From NCBI GenBank assembly GCA_963835085.1, contig CAWIED010000005.1, positions 4,072 through 68,071 of the forward strand: a DNA stretch of 64,000 bases, read 5' to 3'. The DNA comes from JBDIAG01 sp963835085. Its GTDB lineage: Bacteria > Actinomycetota > Actinomycetes > Actinomycetales > CAWJMD01. Position numbers and translations under genes: made by a program. Below the pieces are notes generated by a model. The model searched no databases, was not told the DNA's origin, and was given only the letters and a program-made list of their open reading frames with translations. Numbering within the stretch: position 1 is the first letter of the stretch; each line of letters starts with the position of its first letter. Below, piece after piece: positions 44,711-53,552 of the stretch.

Positions 44711-44803
44711 GGCCCCCCGCGCACCCGACAGAGCCCACCTACCCTTGCTGCCTTCCGGCCCTGGGGGAGTTCAGCAGGGTGACGCCACGCGAGGGGCCAG
44801 CCA
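44711..44803 (-). ncRNA. ffs: Signal recognition particle RNA (small, 4.5S type)
   Basis: Folds as one long hairpin: GGCTGGCCCCTCGCG at the 5' end pairs with CGCGGGGGGCC at the 3' end. The apical part holds the universal GGAAGGCAGCAAGGG block, which carries the GGAA tetraloop-type and internal loops bound by Ffh. Location directly upstream of dnaX on the same strand is the normal place in actinobacteria. Exact ends estimated. Confidence 0.85.
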
Positions 44804-44879
44804 CCAGAATACCCGCTTGCGCGCGAGTTACTGACCTACCCACCGCAGACACCTGGGCACCACTTCTCGACCCTTCCGC

Positions 44880-44909
44880 CAGTGACTCTGAGCGATTAAT
44901 ACTCACTCC
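44880..44909 (+). repeat. 30-bp direct repeat, left copy
   Basis: CAGTGACTCTGAGCGATTAA then TACTCACTCC. Matches 27 of 30 bases of the copy at 46711-46740. Together they bracket a 1.8-kb stretch of decayed mobile DNA. The sequence is AT-rich for this region. Confidence 0.7.
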
Positions 44910-45044
44910 GTTTTTGGCCTCGGGCCACAGGGTGCTGGCCTGGTTACAGATCCAGGCGGCGCCATCACCCAGGACGAGGAGCTGACGGATGTGCTCGGCA
45001 CGACGGCGACGGGACTAGGACAGGGCGGACTGTCAGAAGGTAGA

Positions 45045-45829
45045 GAAGGGTTCGAAGGTGGCGACGTAGCTGGTGGAGTCTGGGTAGCGGACTGGGCGGC
45101 AGCGGGCATAGAGGCGGGTTTGGGTGAACGCGGTCGCGAGTTTCAGTTCCCGGGTGCGGGCATCGCGCATAGGGGTATTTAAAGGCTAGGCTGGTGGTTT
45201 CGCTGGGGCGCATAGGCACGGGAGTGCGGTCGATGGCGATGTAGAGCATGTCTGGGCGCGGTGACGGCGGCAGCGGGACGATCTGACGGGCAGTGATCGC
45301 GGCGTTGGCTGCGGTGATCGTCTTGGCCAGCAGCGCGCCGGTGGCCTCGGCGGAGCGTTCCACGGGCTTGACGGTCAGGTACAGGATAGCTAGGTCGCGC
45401 AGCAGGGCGGCGGACTGACAGAACGGCAACGCCGCACCGGCGCGGGCGATCATCGCGGTCAGGCTCGGGGACAGCGACGTGAGAGCGGACCGCAAGGTCG
45501 GTGTCCTTGGGCACCACACCGGCAGTGCAACTGGTGCAGTGGTAGTAGGCTCGGGCAAGGAGGATCCGCTCGAGGACCGTGTCCACCTGCTTGTCCGGAT
45601 ACGCGCCAAACCGGGCTGTGTGCGCGGCGCCGCAGTCGACGCGCGGCCCCTGATACCCCCGATCTTGCGCGAGCAGCGCCTCCACCAACGTGGCGCGCAG
45701 ACCCAGCATCGCGGTCCGGACCGCGACCTCGATCGGCTCCATCCCCGCACGGTCGCCGCCGTTGACCGCCGCCGTCGCCAGCGCCGCCAGGCGGTCGACC
45801 TCGGTGGCGAACTCGGCTAGCAACCTCAC
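45045..45829 (-). pseudogene. ISKra4-family transposase remnant
   Basis: Starts MRLLAEFATEVDRLAALATA and GPRVDCGAAHTARFGAYPDK, ending in YYHCTSCTAGVVPKDTD. It shifts frame near 45480 (SLSPSLTAMIARAGAALPFC then TVKPVERSAEATGALLA, LYIAIDRTPVPM). It shifts again near 45180 (DARTRELKLATAFTQTRLYA to STSYVATFEPF). The C-terminal half of the transposase is missing. Clearly dead. Confidence 0.8.
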
Positions 45830-45941
45830 ACGGAGAGAGGTTTTTCGGCGTCTGTCGGCGCCGTCACGGTGACCCGGCCGGTATCGGGTGGGCGGGCCTC
45901 ACAGATCGCCTCGTTCACGGGGGTCGGGGGTACCCCAAGGA

Positions 45942-46115
45942 GTGGGAGACGTCGACCCGGTTACAAGGGATAGGCTGAACGCCGCCTGCCAAGCCGCCGC
46001 GAGATCCATCCTCATAAGAGCAGGATTATTTGCGATTCCTGGCACATTGGCCCTTGCCTTACCTCCATTTATCATAATGCGAGCTATTTGGAAGTCGATA
46101 AGGACTAATTCATGA
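45942..46115 (+). CDS. Small putative membrane protein
   Basis: 57 residues from GTG. Contains one hydrophobic stretch IRAGLFAIPGTLALALPPFI followed by a basic tail ending in TNS. Overlaps the next frame by ATGA. The DNA is much AT-richer than core genes. No family recognised; could be a fragment. Confidence 0.4.
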   Translation: MGDVDPVTRDRLNAACQAAARSILIRAGLFAIPGTLALALPPFIIMRAIWKSIRTNS

Positions 46116-46282
46116 GATATCATGCGCAACTTGTTACAATCCTCTTGGCCATGACCCTGCTCGGGGGAGGCCCCGCAGAGGCCTCCCCCGAAAAGCAAAT
46201 CAACATGAGTTCAAGTGATGGGAACATGGTCATCTATCGTTCGGGCGCGCCAGCCTGGGCCTCCAATACGGCGGGTGCGTGA
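46112..46282 (+). CDS. Secreted B-lectin-like fragment
   Basis: 56 residues. Signal-peptide-like start (MRYHAQLVTILLAMTLLGGG, cleavage near PAEA-S), then INMSSSDGNMVIYRSGAPAW then ASNTAG. That tail resembles one repeat of bulb-type mannose-binding lectins (QxDxNxVxY; here SxDGNMVIY). Only one incomplete repeat is present and the frame ends just before the IS end at 46295, so it is probably the 5' end of a longer gene cut by an insertion. Confidence 0.5.
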   Translation: MRYHAQLVTILLAMTLLGGGPAEASPEKQINMSSSDGNMVIYRSGAPAWASNTAGA

Positions 46283-46294
46283 AGTCTGAGTTGG

Positions 46295-46313
46295 TCCAAC
46301 GCCGTTCGGTTAG
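46295..46313 (+). repeat. Terminal repeat of a decayed insertion sequence
   Basis: TCCAACGCCGTTCGGTTAG lies just outside the 3' end of the transposase remnant at 46327. It matches the terminal boxes of the composite repeats (copy 4 left CCAATGCAGTTCGGTGAG, copy 5 GCCATGCCGTTCGGTTAG). The adjacent bases GGGCTCGCAGATT also resemble those of copy 4 (GGGTTCGGGATT). Confidence 0.6.
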
Positions 46314-46326
46314 GGCTCGCAGATTA

Positions 46327-46710
46327 TTAACACGCGGGTTTGGTCTCTGCTGGGTGGCTGATCTCTGCTGCTTTTGGCGAATGTGTAGAGGTTGAGGGTT
46401 GTGATCTGCTGGTCGGTGGGTGTGATGGTGTGTCGGTGGTGTTGAGGAGTTGGCGGATGTCGCGGATGCGCCTGTTGATTGTTTCGGGGCGGACGTTGAA
46501 GAGCGTTGCGATGGCGACTTGTGGCAGTCCCGTGCGGTAGTGGAGCAGTGTGGCGAGCAGGCGGTCGGCGAGTGTGAGTGTTGGCGGGCGGCCGGTGGTC
46601 GAGCCGGTGCGGGGACGCCCGCCGCGGCGGCGGGTCAGTGCGGCTTCGCGTTGTGTGAGGTGATGGCGCTCAGGTCGTGGACCAGGTTGTCCCATTGTTC
46701 GGGGGTCAGT
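46327..46710 (-). pseudogene. Transposase remnant with HTH N-terminus
   Basis: LTLADRLLATLLHYRTGLPQ followed by VAIATLFNVRPETINRRIRD is the helix-turn-helix of a common actinobacterial transposase type. The start (LTPEQWDNLVHDLSAIT) and the end (ITPTDQQITTLNLYTF, then ETKPAC) lie in other frames, so at least two frameshifts have occurred. The DDE catalytic part is missing. The 5' end stops at the direct repeat at 46711. Confidence 0.7.
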
Positions 46711-46740
46711 CAGTGACTCAGAGCAATCAATACTCACTCC
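46711..46740 (+). repeat. 30-bp direct repeat, right copy
   Basis: CAGTGACTCAGAGCAATCAA then TACTCACTCC; see the copy at 44880-44909. It lies 73 bases before the mannanase-like gene, and a small hairpin (GGGCGA/TCGCCC, about 46747-46768) follows it, so it may also be part of that gene's promoter region. Confidence 0.7.
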
Positions 46741-46812
46741 AAGTGGGCGATCTAGACAAGTCGCCCAGGGTCGATGCCAAGGAGGTAACCCCAGACCCAC
46801 CAAGGGATCCTC

Positions 46813-48024
46813 GTGTCGACGTCCAAGCCCGCCCATCGCGCCGCAGCGCACAGCCCGCGCAGGCTCAGCCGGACGTTGGCCGTAGGCATCGCCACCGGTC
46901 TGCTCACGGTCTCCGGCCTGTTCACCGGCCTGCTCACCCCGGCGTATTCGGCGGGGCCGTCGGTCAGCCCAGTCCACGCCGACTCATTGCCCACAGTGCC
47001 TGCACAGAAGGCGTCTTCTACCGTGCCAGGCATGCCGTCCACAGCGCCCAGCACGACGCAGTTCGGCGTGTACACCGGCCCGGGCCGCAAGGGCGTCGAC
47101 GGCGCCAACGCCTTCTCCACCTGGTCGGGGCACAAGGTAGAGCGGGTACTCGACTTCCTGCCCTACGACTCGTGGAGCTCGCTGGCCAACAACAGTTGGC
47201 TGATCGACGCGTACGCCGGAACCGGATATCACCTCGATCTGTCGGTGCCCATGCTGACCAGTTCGGGGGGCGGGTCCCTGGCACAGTGCGCCGACGGGAC
47301 CTACGACGCCTACTGGACAGGCCTGGGCAGCAAGCTCGTGGCCGCGGGCCTGCCTGACACGACGCTGCGCCTCGGTTGGGAGATGAACGGCAATTGGTAC
47401 CCGTGGGCGGCGGCAGGCAGGACGAACGACTACATCGGCTGCTACCGGCACATCGTGGAAGTCACCCGCACGGTTCCTGGTGCGCACTTCAGCTATGCGT
47501 GGAGCCCCAACCTTGGTGCCGGCTCCTTTCCGGCCGAGCAGGCGTACCCCGGTGACGCCTACGTCGACGACATCGCCGTCGACGCCTACGACACCTCCTG
47601 GACGTGGAACCCCACCCCCGTAGGCGTCAGCACGACACAGGCGCGGGCCAACTCGTGGGCCTGGATCCAGCGCGGCGATCACGGCCTCGACTTCTGGTCA
47701 GCCTTCGCCCGATCGCACAACAAGCCGCTGGCCCTGGGCGAATGGGGCGCCACCTGGCGCTCCGACGGCCACGGCGGCGGGGACAACACCGGCTACGTGA
47801 ACTCCATGTTCGATTTCATCGACGACCCCGCGAACAAGGTGGCCTACGCGACCTACTTCAACTCGGCCGACAGCGCGAGCCCGAGGCACGACCTCATGCG
47901 GCCCGACACCGTGTTCCCCACTGCGGCAGCTGCTTTCAGACAGCGTCTGCAGGCGGTCGGCGGCCAGAGAGCGGCCATCCAGCCTTGGAAGCAGTTCATC
48001 CTCCGGGTCAGCGGTCGGGCTTGA
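46813..48024 (+). CDS. Secreted GH26-like endo-mannanase
   Basis: 403 residues from GTG, with AAGG purine-rich sequence upstream. Signal peptide (about 20-47: LAVGIATGLLTVSGLFTGLL to PAYSA). The catalytic domain has LRLGWEMNGNWYPW (acid/base Glu, about 192) and KPLALGEWGATW (nucleophile Glu, about 305), as in GH26 beta-mannanases. No carbohydrate-binding module is visible. Stands alone; a role in using plant or yeast mannan is a family-based inference. Confidence 0.85.
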   Translation: MSTSKPAHRAAAHSPRRLSRTLAVGIATGLLTVSGLFTGLLTPAYSAGPSVSPVHADSLPTVPAQKASSTVPGMPSTAPSTTQFGVYTGPGRKGVDGANAFSTWSGHKVERVLDFLPYDSWSSLANNSWLIDAYAGTGYHLDLSVPMLTSSGGGSLAQCADGTYDAYWTGLGSKLVAAGLPDTTLRLGWEMNGNWYPWAAAGRTNDYIGCYRHIVEVTRTVPGAHFSYAWSPNLGAGSFPAEQAYPGDAYVDDIAVDAYDTSWTWNPTPVGVSTTQARANSWAWIQRGDHGLDFWSAFARSHNKPLALGEWGATWRSDGHGGGDNTGYVNSMFDFIDDPANKVAYATYFNSADSASPRHDLMRPDTVFPTAAAAFRQRLQAVGGQRAAIQPWKQFILRVSGRA

Positions 48025-48046
48025 GCCCCGGTGGGCATCGACCGGA

Positions 48047-48487
48047 TCAGGTGCGCAGCTCGCCCTCGCCAGGGGTGACCCGCAAGTCGTCCTGACTGAT
48101 CGGGACGTCGTTGATGCTGGCCTCCCGGCGGGCCATGTACCCCTGCTGGTCGAACTCCCACAGCTCATTGCCGTAGGAGCGCCACCACTGCCCGTCGGCG
48201 TCGTGCCACTCGTACTGGAAGCGCACGGCGATGCGGTCTTCGTCGAAGGCCCATAGGTTCTTGCGCAGGCGATAATCCTGCTCGCGCTCCCATTTGCGCG
48301 CGAGAAAGGCGACGACCTCGGCACGGCCGTGGAGGTGCTCGTCGCGATTGCGCCAGACCGTGTCCGGCGTATAGGCCGCGGCAACCCGCTCGGGGTCGCG
48401 GGTGTTCCAGGCGTTCTCTGCGGCTTGCACCTTGGCCAAGGCGCTCTCGCGAGTGAACGGCGGTACGGGCGGACGAGTTTCGGTCAT
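48047..48487 (-). CDS. SnoaL/DUF1348-type protein
   Basis: 146 residues with NTF2-like fold. Typical DUF1348 segments: TRESALAKVQAAENAWNTRD (about 12-31), VWRNRDEHLHGRAEVVAFL, WEREQDYRLRKNLWAFD and RFQYEWHDADGQWWRSYGNE. Function of the family is unknown. Convergent with the mannanase gene; repeat copy 4 lies upstream. Confidence 0.88.
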   Translation of the reverse strand: MTETRPPVPPFTRESALAKVQAAENAWNTRDPERVAAAYTPDTVWRNRDEHLHGRAEVVAFLARKWEREQDYRLRKNLWAFDEDRIAVRFQYEWHDADGQWWRSYGNELWEFDQQGYMARREASINDVPISQDDLRVTPGEGELRT

Positions 48488-48523
48488 GGCTGACTCCAGG
48501 CTGGGAGGATTGCTCAGGGTAGC

Positions 48524-48822
48524 CCAATGCAGTTCGGTGAGGGTTCGGGATTGGTGTCAACCCCCACGGGGTTGCGCCTGGCGAGCGGCTCCTGCCGGGC
48601 TGTGAAGCGGGTCGGTTTCGGACGCTGAGACGATGCCCCGTCGGACGGGGCATCGTCATAGCGCAGGAAAAGCCCGCTACCTACGGCTGACTAAACCGCC
48701 CTTTGCGGAGGACTCGGGCAGACTGCCGCTTCCACCGGCCACTTCCGCCCGCCCGCCGCCCGACTCTTCCCGAGACACTCTGAACCCGACCCCACACCAG
48801 ACGACTGACCGAACGGCATTGG
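48524..48822 (+). repeat. Composite structured repeat, copy 4 (short, with both ends)
   Basis: 299 bp. Left box CCAATGCAGTTCGGTGAG (48524-48541) and right box CTGACCGAACGGCATTGG (48805-48822) are inverted copies with two mismatches, so this copy shows terminal inverted repeats. A single decayed A unit (near 48555-48585) and the core follow. P2 pairs 48623-48639 with 48647-48663 (15 of 17), with covarying changes (GACGATG/CATCGTC in place of GGCGATG/CATCGCC). The C array is absent. Ends 12 bases before the stop codon of the next gene. Confidence 0.85.
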
Positions 48823-48834
48823 CGCTCGCCCGCG

Positions 48835-50064
48835 CTACCTCTTGAACACCCACCGCTCGTAGCCGACGTACCGCCAGAGCATCCCCAGGCCGACGCCCAC
48901 GACGTTGGCAGAGATGTTGTCCGCCAACGCACTTCGTAGACCGAACACGTAATGCGAGACCAGTAGGCAGGCTTCGGAGATGCCCAGGCCGACCACGCTG
49001 ACCGCGGCGAAGGCCGCCAGTTGCCGGCGCCAGGGCTGCGGGTCGGCCTGCCGCCAGGTGAGCCTGGCATTCAGAAAGTACGAGGCCACAATCGCCACCG
49101 CCGACGAGATGAGCTTCGCCGTGAGCGGCTTCTCGAACGGCAACAGCAGGTTGAACACCGCGGTGTCGAGCACAAGGCAGATCAACCCCACAAGGGCGAA
49201 CAGGTTGACGCGCCACAACACCGCGTTCGTCCAGGAGTCCATCCGGAGCCGGCCCAGCTGCCGGATGAACCGCAGCCCCTGGCCCAGTTGGGCTTTCGAG
49301 GTTCCGCACTGCCTGCTGGCAAATCGGAATGGCACATCGGTCACCGAAAGCTCTTGCCGGGCAAGGATCTCGAGCAGGATCTTGAACCCGGTGGGACGAA
49401 GGGCCGGCACGTCAAGGGCTGAGCGGCGCACGGCGAAGAAACCCGTCATGGTGTCGGTGCGGCCTCGCAGCCGGCGCGGAAACGTCGCCGCCGCAAGCCA
49501 GCTGGCCACCTTGGACACCAAACGTCTTCTCGTGCTGGCCAATCCGGCCGCCTCGCCACCCGGGCAGTACCGTGAAGCCACCACCACATCGCGGCCGGAG
49601 CGGGCCGCGACGATCTGCGGAATGTCCTCCGGCGGATGCTGCAGGTCACCGTCCATCACCAGCACCCACGGCTGCTCGGCGGCCTGGATGCCTGTCACCA
49701 CCGCGCCCGACAGGCCACCCCGGCGCTGCCCGGGATCGCGGTGAATCAACCGCACGGGCAACTCGTCCTCGCCGCGTCCGCGCTGAAGACGTTCGATGGC
49801 CAGTGGAGTGTCATCGGTGGAGTCATCGACGAAGACGACCTCACGTAGCTCTGCCTGCGAGGCCACCGCCGCCAGTCGCTCGACCAGCACGGCGACATTG
49901 CCCGCTTCGTTGAGCGTGGGCACCACCACCGACACGCCGCCCTCCTCGGGTCCCGACGCCGCGCGGTGAACAGGGTCCGCCGACGGCACCGCGGTCATGG
50001 CGTCGGCGCGAAGGTCGATCACCCGTTGCTGGGGCGGTTCCGCATCCCGAATGAACGTACTCAT
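48835..50064 (-). CDS. Family 2 glycosyltransferase with GtrA membrane domain
   Basis: 409 residues. The N-terminal GT2 domain (about 40-270) is Dpm1-like: VVVPTLNEAGN, VFVDDSTDDT, VMDGDLQHPPED (metal-binding Asp) and MTGFFAVRRS. A GtrA-type domain with four membrane segments follows (about 285-405). Such proteins make lipid-phosphate sugars and may flip them. First of three adjacent minus-strand envelope glycan genes; 12 bases separate it from the GT-C gene. Confidence 0.9.
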   Translation of the reverse strand: MSTFIRDAEPPQQRVIDLRADAMTAVPSADPVHRAASGPEEGGVSVVVPTLNEAGNVAVLVERLAAVASQAELREVVFVDDSTDDTPLAIERLQRGRGEDELPVRLIHRDPGQRRGGLSGAVVTGIQAAEQPWVLVMDGDLQHPPEDIPQIVAARSGRDVVVASRYCPGGEAAGLASTRRRLVSKVASWLAAATFPRRLRGRTDTMTGFFAVRRSALDVPALRPTGFKILLEILARQELSVTDVPFRFASRQCGTSKAQLGQGLRFIRQLGRLRMDSWTNAVLWRVNLFALVGLICLVLDTAVFNLLLPFEKPLTAKLISSAVAIVASYFLNARLTWRQADPQPWRRQLAAFAAVSVVGLGISEACLLVSHYVFGLRSALADNISANVVGVGLGMLWRYVGYERWVFKR

Positions 50065-50076
50065 GAGAGTCCCCGA

Positions 50077-51738
50077 TCAGTCGATGGGCGTGAGGTGGGT
50101 GGTCTGCGGCGCCCACACGAGCCACCAACCTATCCGCTCGCCGTCCAGATAGCGCGGCACCTTGGCAAGGAGGTTGTAATAGTGGTCAGGTCCTTGGTTC
50201 TTGCCCAGGTAGGTCACGATCTTGTCGGCGTTCTGGGTCGAGAAGCTCAGATAGATCACACCGAAGTAATGGTCCTGAATCGCGCGGTGATACGCCTCGG
50301 GGCCGAAGAGCCCGGCATACGTGAAGTGGTAGGTGTCGTTCCACTGCCGGGAATCGGTGATGTCGCCGAGCGCGTATCGCTCGGGTGAGGGCTGCTCACC
50401 GAGAATCGGCCGTCCCGGGTTGTCTTGCACGACCGTTGACAGGATCGGCAACAGCCCGGCGTCGGAGACGTAACCGGTACGGAACTCACTCGCATTGGCC
50501 ATCCCCTGCTGGCCGAGCAAGCCGAGCGTCAGGGCCAGCGGCAGCGCAGCCAGCCACCACTTCGCCGTGAGCGCACGCGCCAGCAGATAGCCCACCAGAG
50601 CGGCGGCGAAGATGGCGCCGAAGCCCAGATGCTTTGCCAGCGAGGTGAATTCACCGATCCGGACCTGCTCGGCCGCGCCCACCACGCTGGCACCCAGCAG
50701 CACCAGAGCGGTGCCTGTCCTGGCTCGGTCGCTCAGCACGACAAGCACCAGTGCCAGTGCGCCCAGCACCAGGTAGGGCCAATACCAGTTCCACACACTC
50801 TGCACGAGCACGTGGGCCGGTGCCGGGGAGATGAGCTGTCGCTGCACAGTGGTCTGCACGACGCCTGGCAACAGACCACGGCCCCACAGCGCGAGACAGA
50901 AATACGTCATGGTCGCCACAAGGGCCAGCAGATAGATCGCCTGCTTCACGATCGCCAGGCGAAGTCGAGCCCAGTTGACGGTGACCACGAGCGCCACGGC
51001 AGCCAGCACATAGACGGTCACGGCGTATTTGGTGAACATGGCCAGGGTGAAGATGGCCGCCACCGGAATGGCCGCCTGCAGCCCGTCACGGCGAGCCAGC
51101 CCGAGAGCCGCCCACGTGCCCAGTGCGATCAGCATGCCCGCCATGGCGTCGAACGTCGCGAGCTGCGACTGGTAGATCTGAGACCCGCAGGCGGCGAAGG
51201 CGAACGCCGCGAGGATGCCCGCGAGTCGTCCGAACAACTGGCGGGTGAAACCGTAGACCCCCAGAGCGGCCACCATCGCGAACACCAGACTCAACGTTCG
51301 CGCCCCGGCCAGCCCGGCGACGTCGTCGGCCAGCGCGGCCAGCACCGGATACACCCCGGGCGCACCCGAGAAGTACGAGCCGGGAAGCTCGTGGAGCTCA
51401 CTGCCCTGGAAGATATGCGCCAAGACCCGATGGCCCATATAGACGTACAGGCCTTCATCCTCGAACGCCGTCGCGATGCTCTTGGAGTTCAGCGCCGCCG
51501 CCACCTGCCACGCCCACACCAGCGGCAGCCAGAGCCAGGCCGAGGCCAGCGCACGACGCCAGCGACCAGGCCGCTCCGCTACCGCCTGCTCGACGGCGCG
51601 CTCGGCGGTGGCGCCACGGCGACTGGCCACCACCTTCGGGTACGTGCCGGCCTGACGCTGTACCACCGAGACGGTCTCTCCGGGCATCGTCAGCAAGGGC
51701 GCCGACGGTCGACGTGCATGGTCGGTGAGGTCGATCAT
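50077..51738 (-). CDS. Polytopic GT-C (GT39/ArnT-like) glycosyltransferase
   Basis: 553 residues with about 11 membrane segments. The first outer loop holds EDEGLYVYMGHRVL (about 91-104), with the acidic residues typical of GT-C catalytic sites, and PGSYFSGAPGVYPVLA. A soluble C-terminal part (about 450-550) has DKIVTYLGKNQGPDHYYNLL. It likely transfers a sugar from a polyprenyl-phosphate donor, which the neighbouring GT2-GtrA protein could supply. Overlaps the next gene upstream by four bases. Confidence 0.8.
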   Translation of the reverse strand: MIDLTDHARRPSAPLLTMPGETVSVVQRQAGTYPKVVASRRGATAERAVEQAVAERPGRWRRALASAWLWLPLVWAWQVAAALNSKSIATAFEDEGLYVYMGHRVLAHIFQGSELHELPGSYFSGAPGVYPVLAALADDVAGLAGARTLSLVFAMVAALGVYGFTRQLFGRLAGILAAFAFAACGSQIYQSQLATFDAMAGMLIALGTWAALGLARRDGLQAAIPVAAIFTLAMFTKYAVTVYVLAAVALVVTVNWARLRLAIVKQAIYLLALVATMTYFCLALWGRGLLPGVVQTTVQRQLISPAPAHVLVQSVWNWYWPYLVLGALALVLVVLSDRARTGTALVLLGASVVGAAEQVRIGEFTSLAKHLGFGAIFAAALVGYLLARALTAKWWLAALPLALTLGLLGQQGMANASEFRTGYVSDAGLLPILSTVVQDNPGRPILGEQPSPERYALGDITDSRQWNDTYHFTYAGLFGPEAYHRAIQDHYFGVIYLSFSTQNADKIVTYLGKNQGPDHYYNLLAKVPRYLDGERIGWWLVWAPQTTHLTPID

Positions 51739-53552
51739 CGGTTGCTCCCCCTGCGCACCGGGAGCAGGCCGTTGAGCGTGCCGGACCTACTGCCGGCGCA
51801 CGAGCGCAGCCACCCGCCCACGCGAGCCAGCAGCACCCTGCCGAACTGCAGGGCCAGCCCGACGGACGCCCGATCGGCGTGCGCCGCCCGATACTGCCGC
51901 CACGCCACCACACCCAGCTGCAGCCGACGTCTCAGCTGCGCCCAGGTGAGCACGTCGGCGCGGCCGATCAGCAAGGGGTAGACGACATAGAGGTTCATGA
52001 GGGTGAACGCGATCATCAAGATCCACCGGTCGACGCCGTACACCGGAGCCCAGCGCAGGATCGCGGCCCAGAGCACGAGCTGAACTCCGCCGCACCACCA
52101 GCGGATCAGGCGCAGCACGCGGGTCGCTGTGCGGTTCCGCGAACTGACGCCCGTGGCCACCCAGGCGTCGGTGCGCCCGCGCAGGGTGTCGAACAGAGCC
52201 ACGGCATGGCAGAACGAGTAGGCGGTCTGCACCCGGGCCAGGCCCAGCACCGAATCGCTCCGGAGCGTGATGTACGAGACCACGCTCTGGCGCACCATCA
52301 GCGCCATCAGCACGAACACGTAATTCGACGGCGTCACCCGGGCCGAGACGAACCACGCCATGAGAATCGGCGGGATCGACATGCTGAACACATTCACGGC
52401 GGTGGTGATGTAGTAGAGAAAGCCCGACCAGTAGCTCAGTCGTTGCATGGGGGTCAACGGAACCCTGTGGAAATCCTTGGAAAACAGCAGGCTCATCGAG
52501 CCGGTGCACCACCGGTACTGCTGCGTCATGAACTGATCCAACGTGTCCGGGCACAGGCCCTTCGTCACCACAGTGGGCACATAGCGAAGCCGATAGCCGG
52601 CCCGCATCAGCCGAACACCCGTGTGCACGTCCTCGGAGTGGCCGATCAGCGCGTAGCCACCGGCCTTGCGCAGCGCTGAACGCCGGTACAGCGCAGAGGT
52701 CCCCACGCAGATGGCCGCGTTGCTGCGATCCCGGGACGGCTGCACCCACCGATAGAAGAGCACCTGGGTGGCGGCAGCCGAGCGCTGCAGCCAATTCATA
52801 TCGGCGTCCACGTCGAAGAACTGCGGCGATTGCACGATGGCGACTTCCGCATCGTCGAAGTAGGGCGCGAGTTCGAGCAGCGCATCCGAACGTGGCACGA
52901 AGTCGGCGTCGAGAATGAAGATGAAGTCGCCGTCGGAGCTGTCGAAGCCGAACCTCAGATTGCCGGCCTTCTTGAAATGGCCGCGGTCGGGCCGGGTGCG
53001 GTACTCAAAGCCGTGCCGCCGGGCCAGATCGGCCACCGCGTCGCGGGCGGAGTCGTCGAGCACATACACGTTGAGCGTGCCGGGCCAGCGCAACCCGGCA
53101 ACGTAGCGGTAGGTGTTGGCCAGCACGGCGAGTTCTTCCCCGGCAGACGGCAGAAAGACGTCCACCGAGGGGGTGTGCTCGGGGTGCCAGCCACGCACCC
53201 TGGCGCGGTGGCTGTCGAGCGTGTCGCGCCGCTTGCGCGAGGAGGTAGCCAACGAGAGCAACGTGCCGAGCGAACTCACGAGCACCGGAGGCAGGATCAA
53301 CCAGGTCGACCACGGTTGCCGATACATGAAGAAACCCAGGCTGAGCACGATCAGCACGAAGCCCGCGAAGGAGAGCGGCGAGATCCAACGCCATTGGCGG
53401 CCCAGATAGAGGTCGCGCTCGAGATCGCCAGGAGGACTGGGCAGGAAATCGGGCCTCTTCTCCATCGGAACGCGATATCGCTCCGGCGTGGCGGACTGTT
53501 CGCAGGTCGGGGCGAGGGTCAGGGTGTCGGCTTCGGCGGTGCTGATCGCCAT
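51735..53552 (-). CDS. Cellulose-synthase-like processive GT2
   Basis: 605 residues from ATG (MAISTAEADTLTL); an ATG ten codons upstream is possible. Two N-terminal membrane segments, then the catalytic domain: YVLDDSARDAV, FILDADFVPRS (DxD), HSEDVHTG (catalytic Asp) and QQYRWCTGS (QxxRW), followed by five or so membrane segments. No PilZ domain is visible, so direct control by cyclic di-GMP through that domain is not supported. Product unknown; bacterial cellulose or another beta-glycan is possible. Translationally coupled to the GT-C gene. Confidence 0.88.
   Translation of the reverse strand: MAISTAEADTLTLAPTCEQSATPERYRVPMEKRPDFLPSPPGDLERDLYLGRQWRWISPLSFAGFVLIVLSLGFFMYRQPWSTWLILPPVLVSSLGTLLSLATSSRKRRDTLDSHRARVRGWHPEHTPSVDVFLPSAGEELAVLANTYRYVAGLRWPGTLNVYVLDDSARDAVADLARRHGFEYRTRPDRGHFKKAGNLRFGFDSSDGDFIFILDADFVPRSDALLELAPYFDDAEVAIVQSPQFFDVDADMNWLQRSAAATQVLFYRWVQPSRDRSNAAICVGTSALYRRSALRKAGGYALIGHSEDVHTGVRLMRAGYRLRYVPTVVTKGLCPDTLDQFMTQQYRWCTGSMSLLFSKDFHRVPLTPMQRLSYWSGFLYYITTAVNVFSMSIPPILMAWFVSARVTPSNYVFVLMALMVRQSVVSYITLRSDSVLGLARVQTAYSFCHAVALFDTLRGRTDAWVATGVSSRNRTATRVLRLIRWWCGGVQLVLWAAILRWAPVYGVDRWILMIAFTLMNLYVVYPLLIGRADVLTWAQLRRRLQLGVVAWRQYRAAHADRASVGLALQFGRVLLARVGGWLRSCAGSRSGTLNGLLPVRRGSNR

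Noticed and set aside
46740..46812. Riboswitch upstream of the mannanase-like gene
   Set aside because: There is a small hairpin and purine-rich stretch, but none of the conserved cores of c-di-GMP, c-di-AMP or other common riboswitches could be found.
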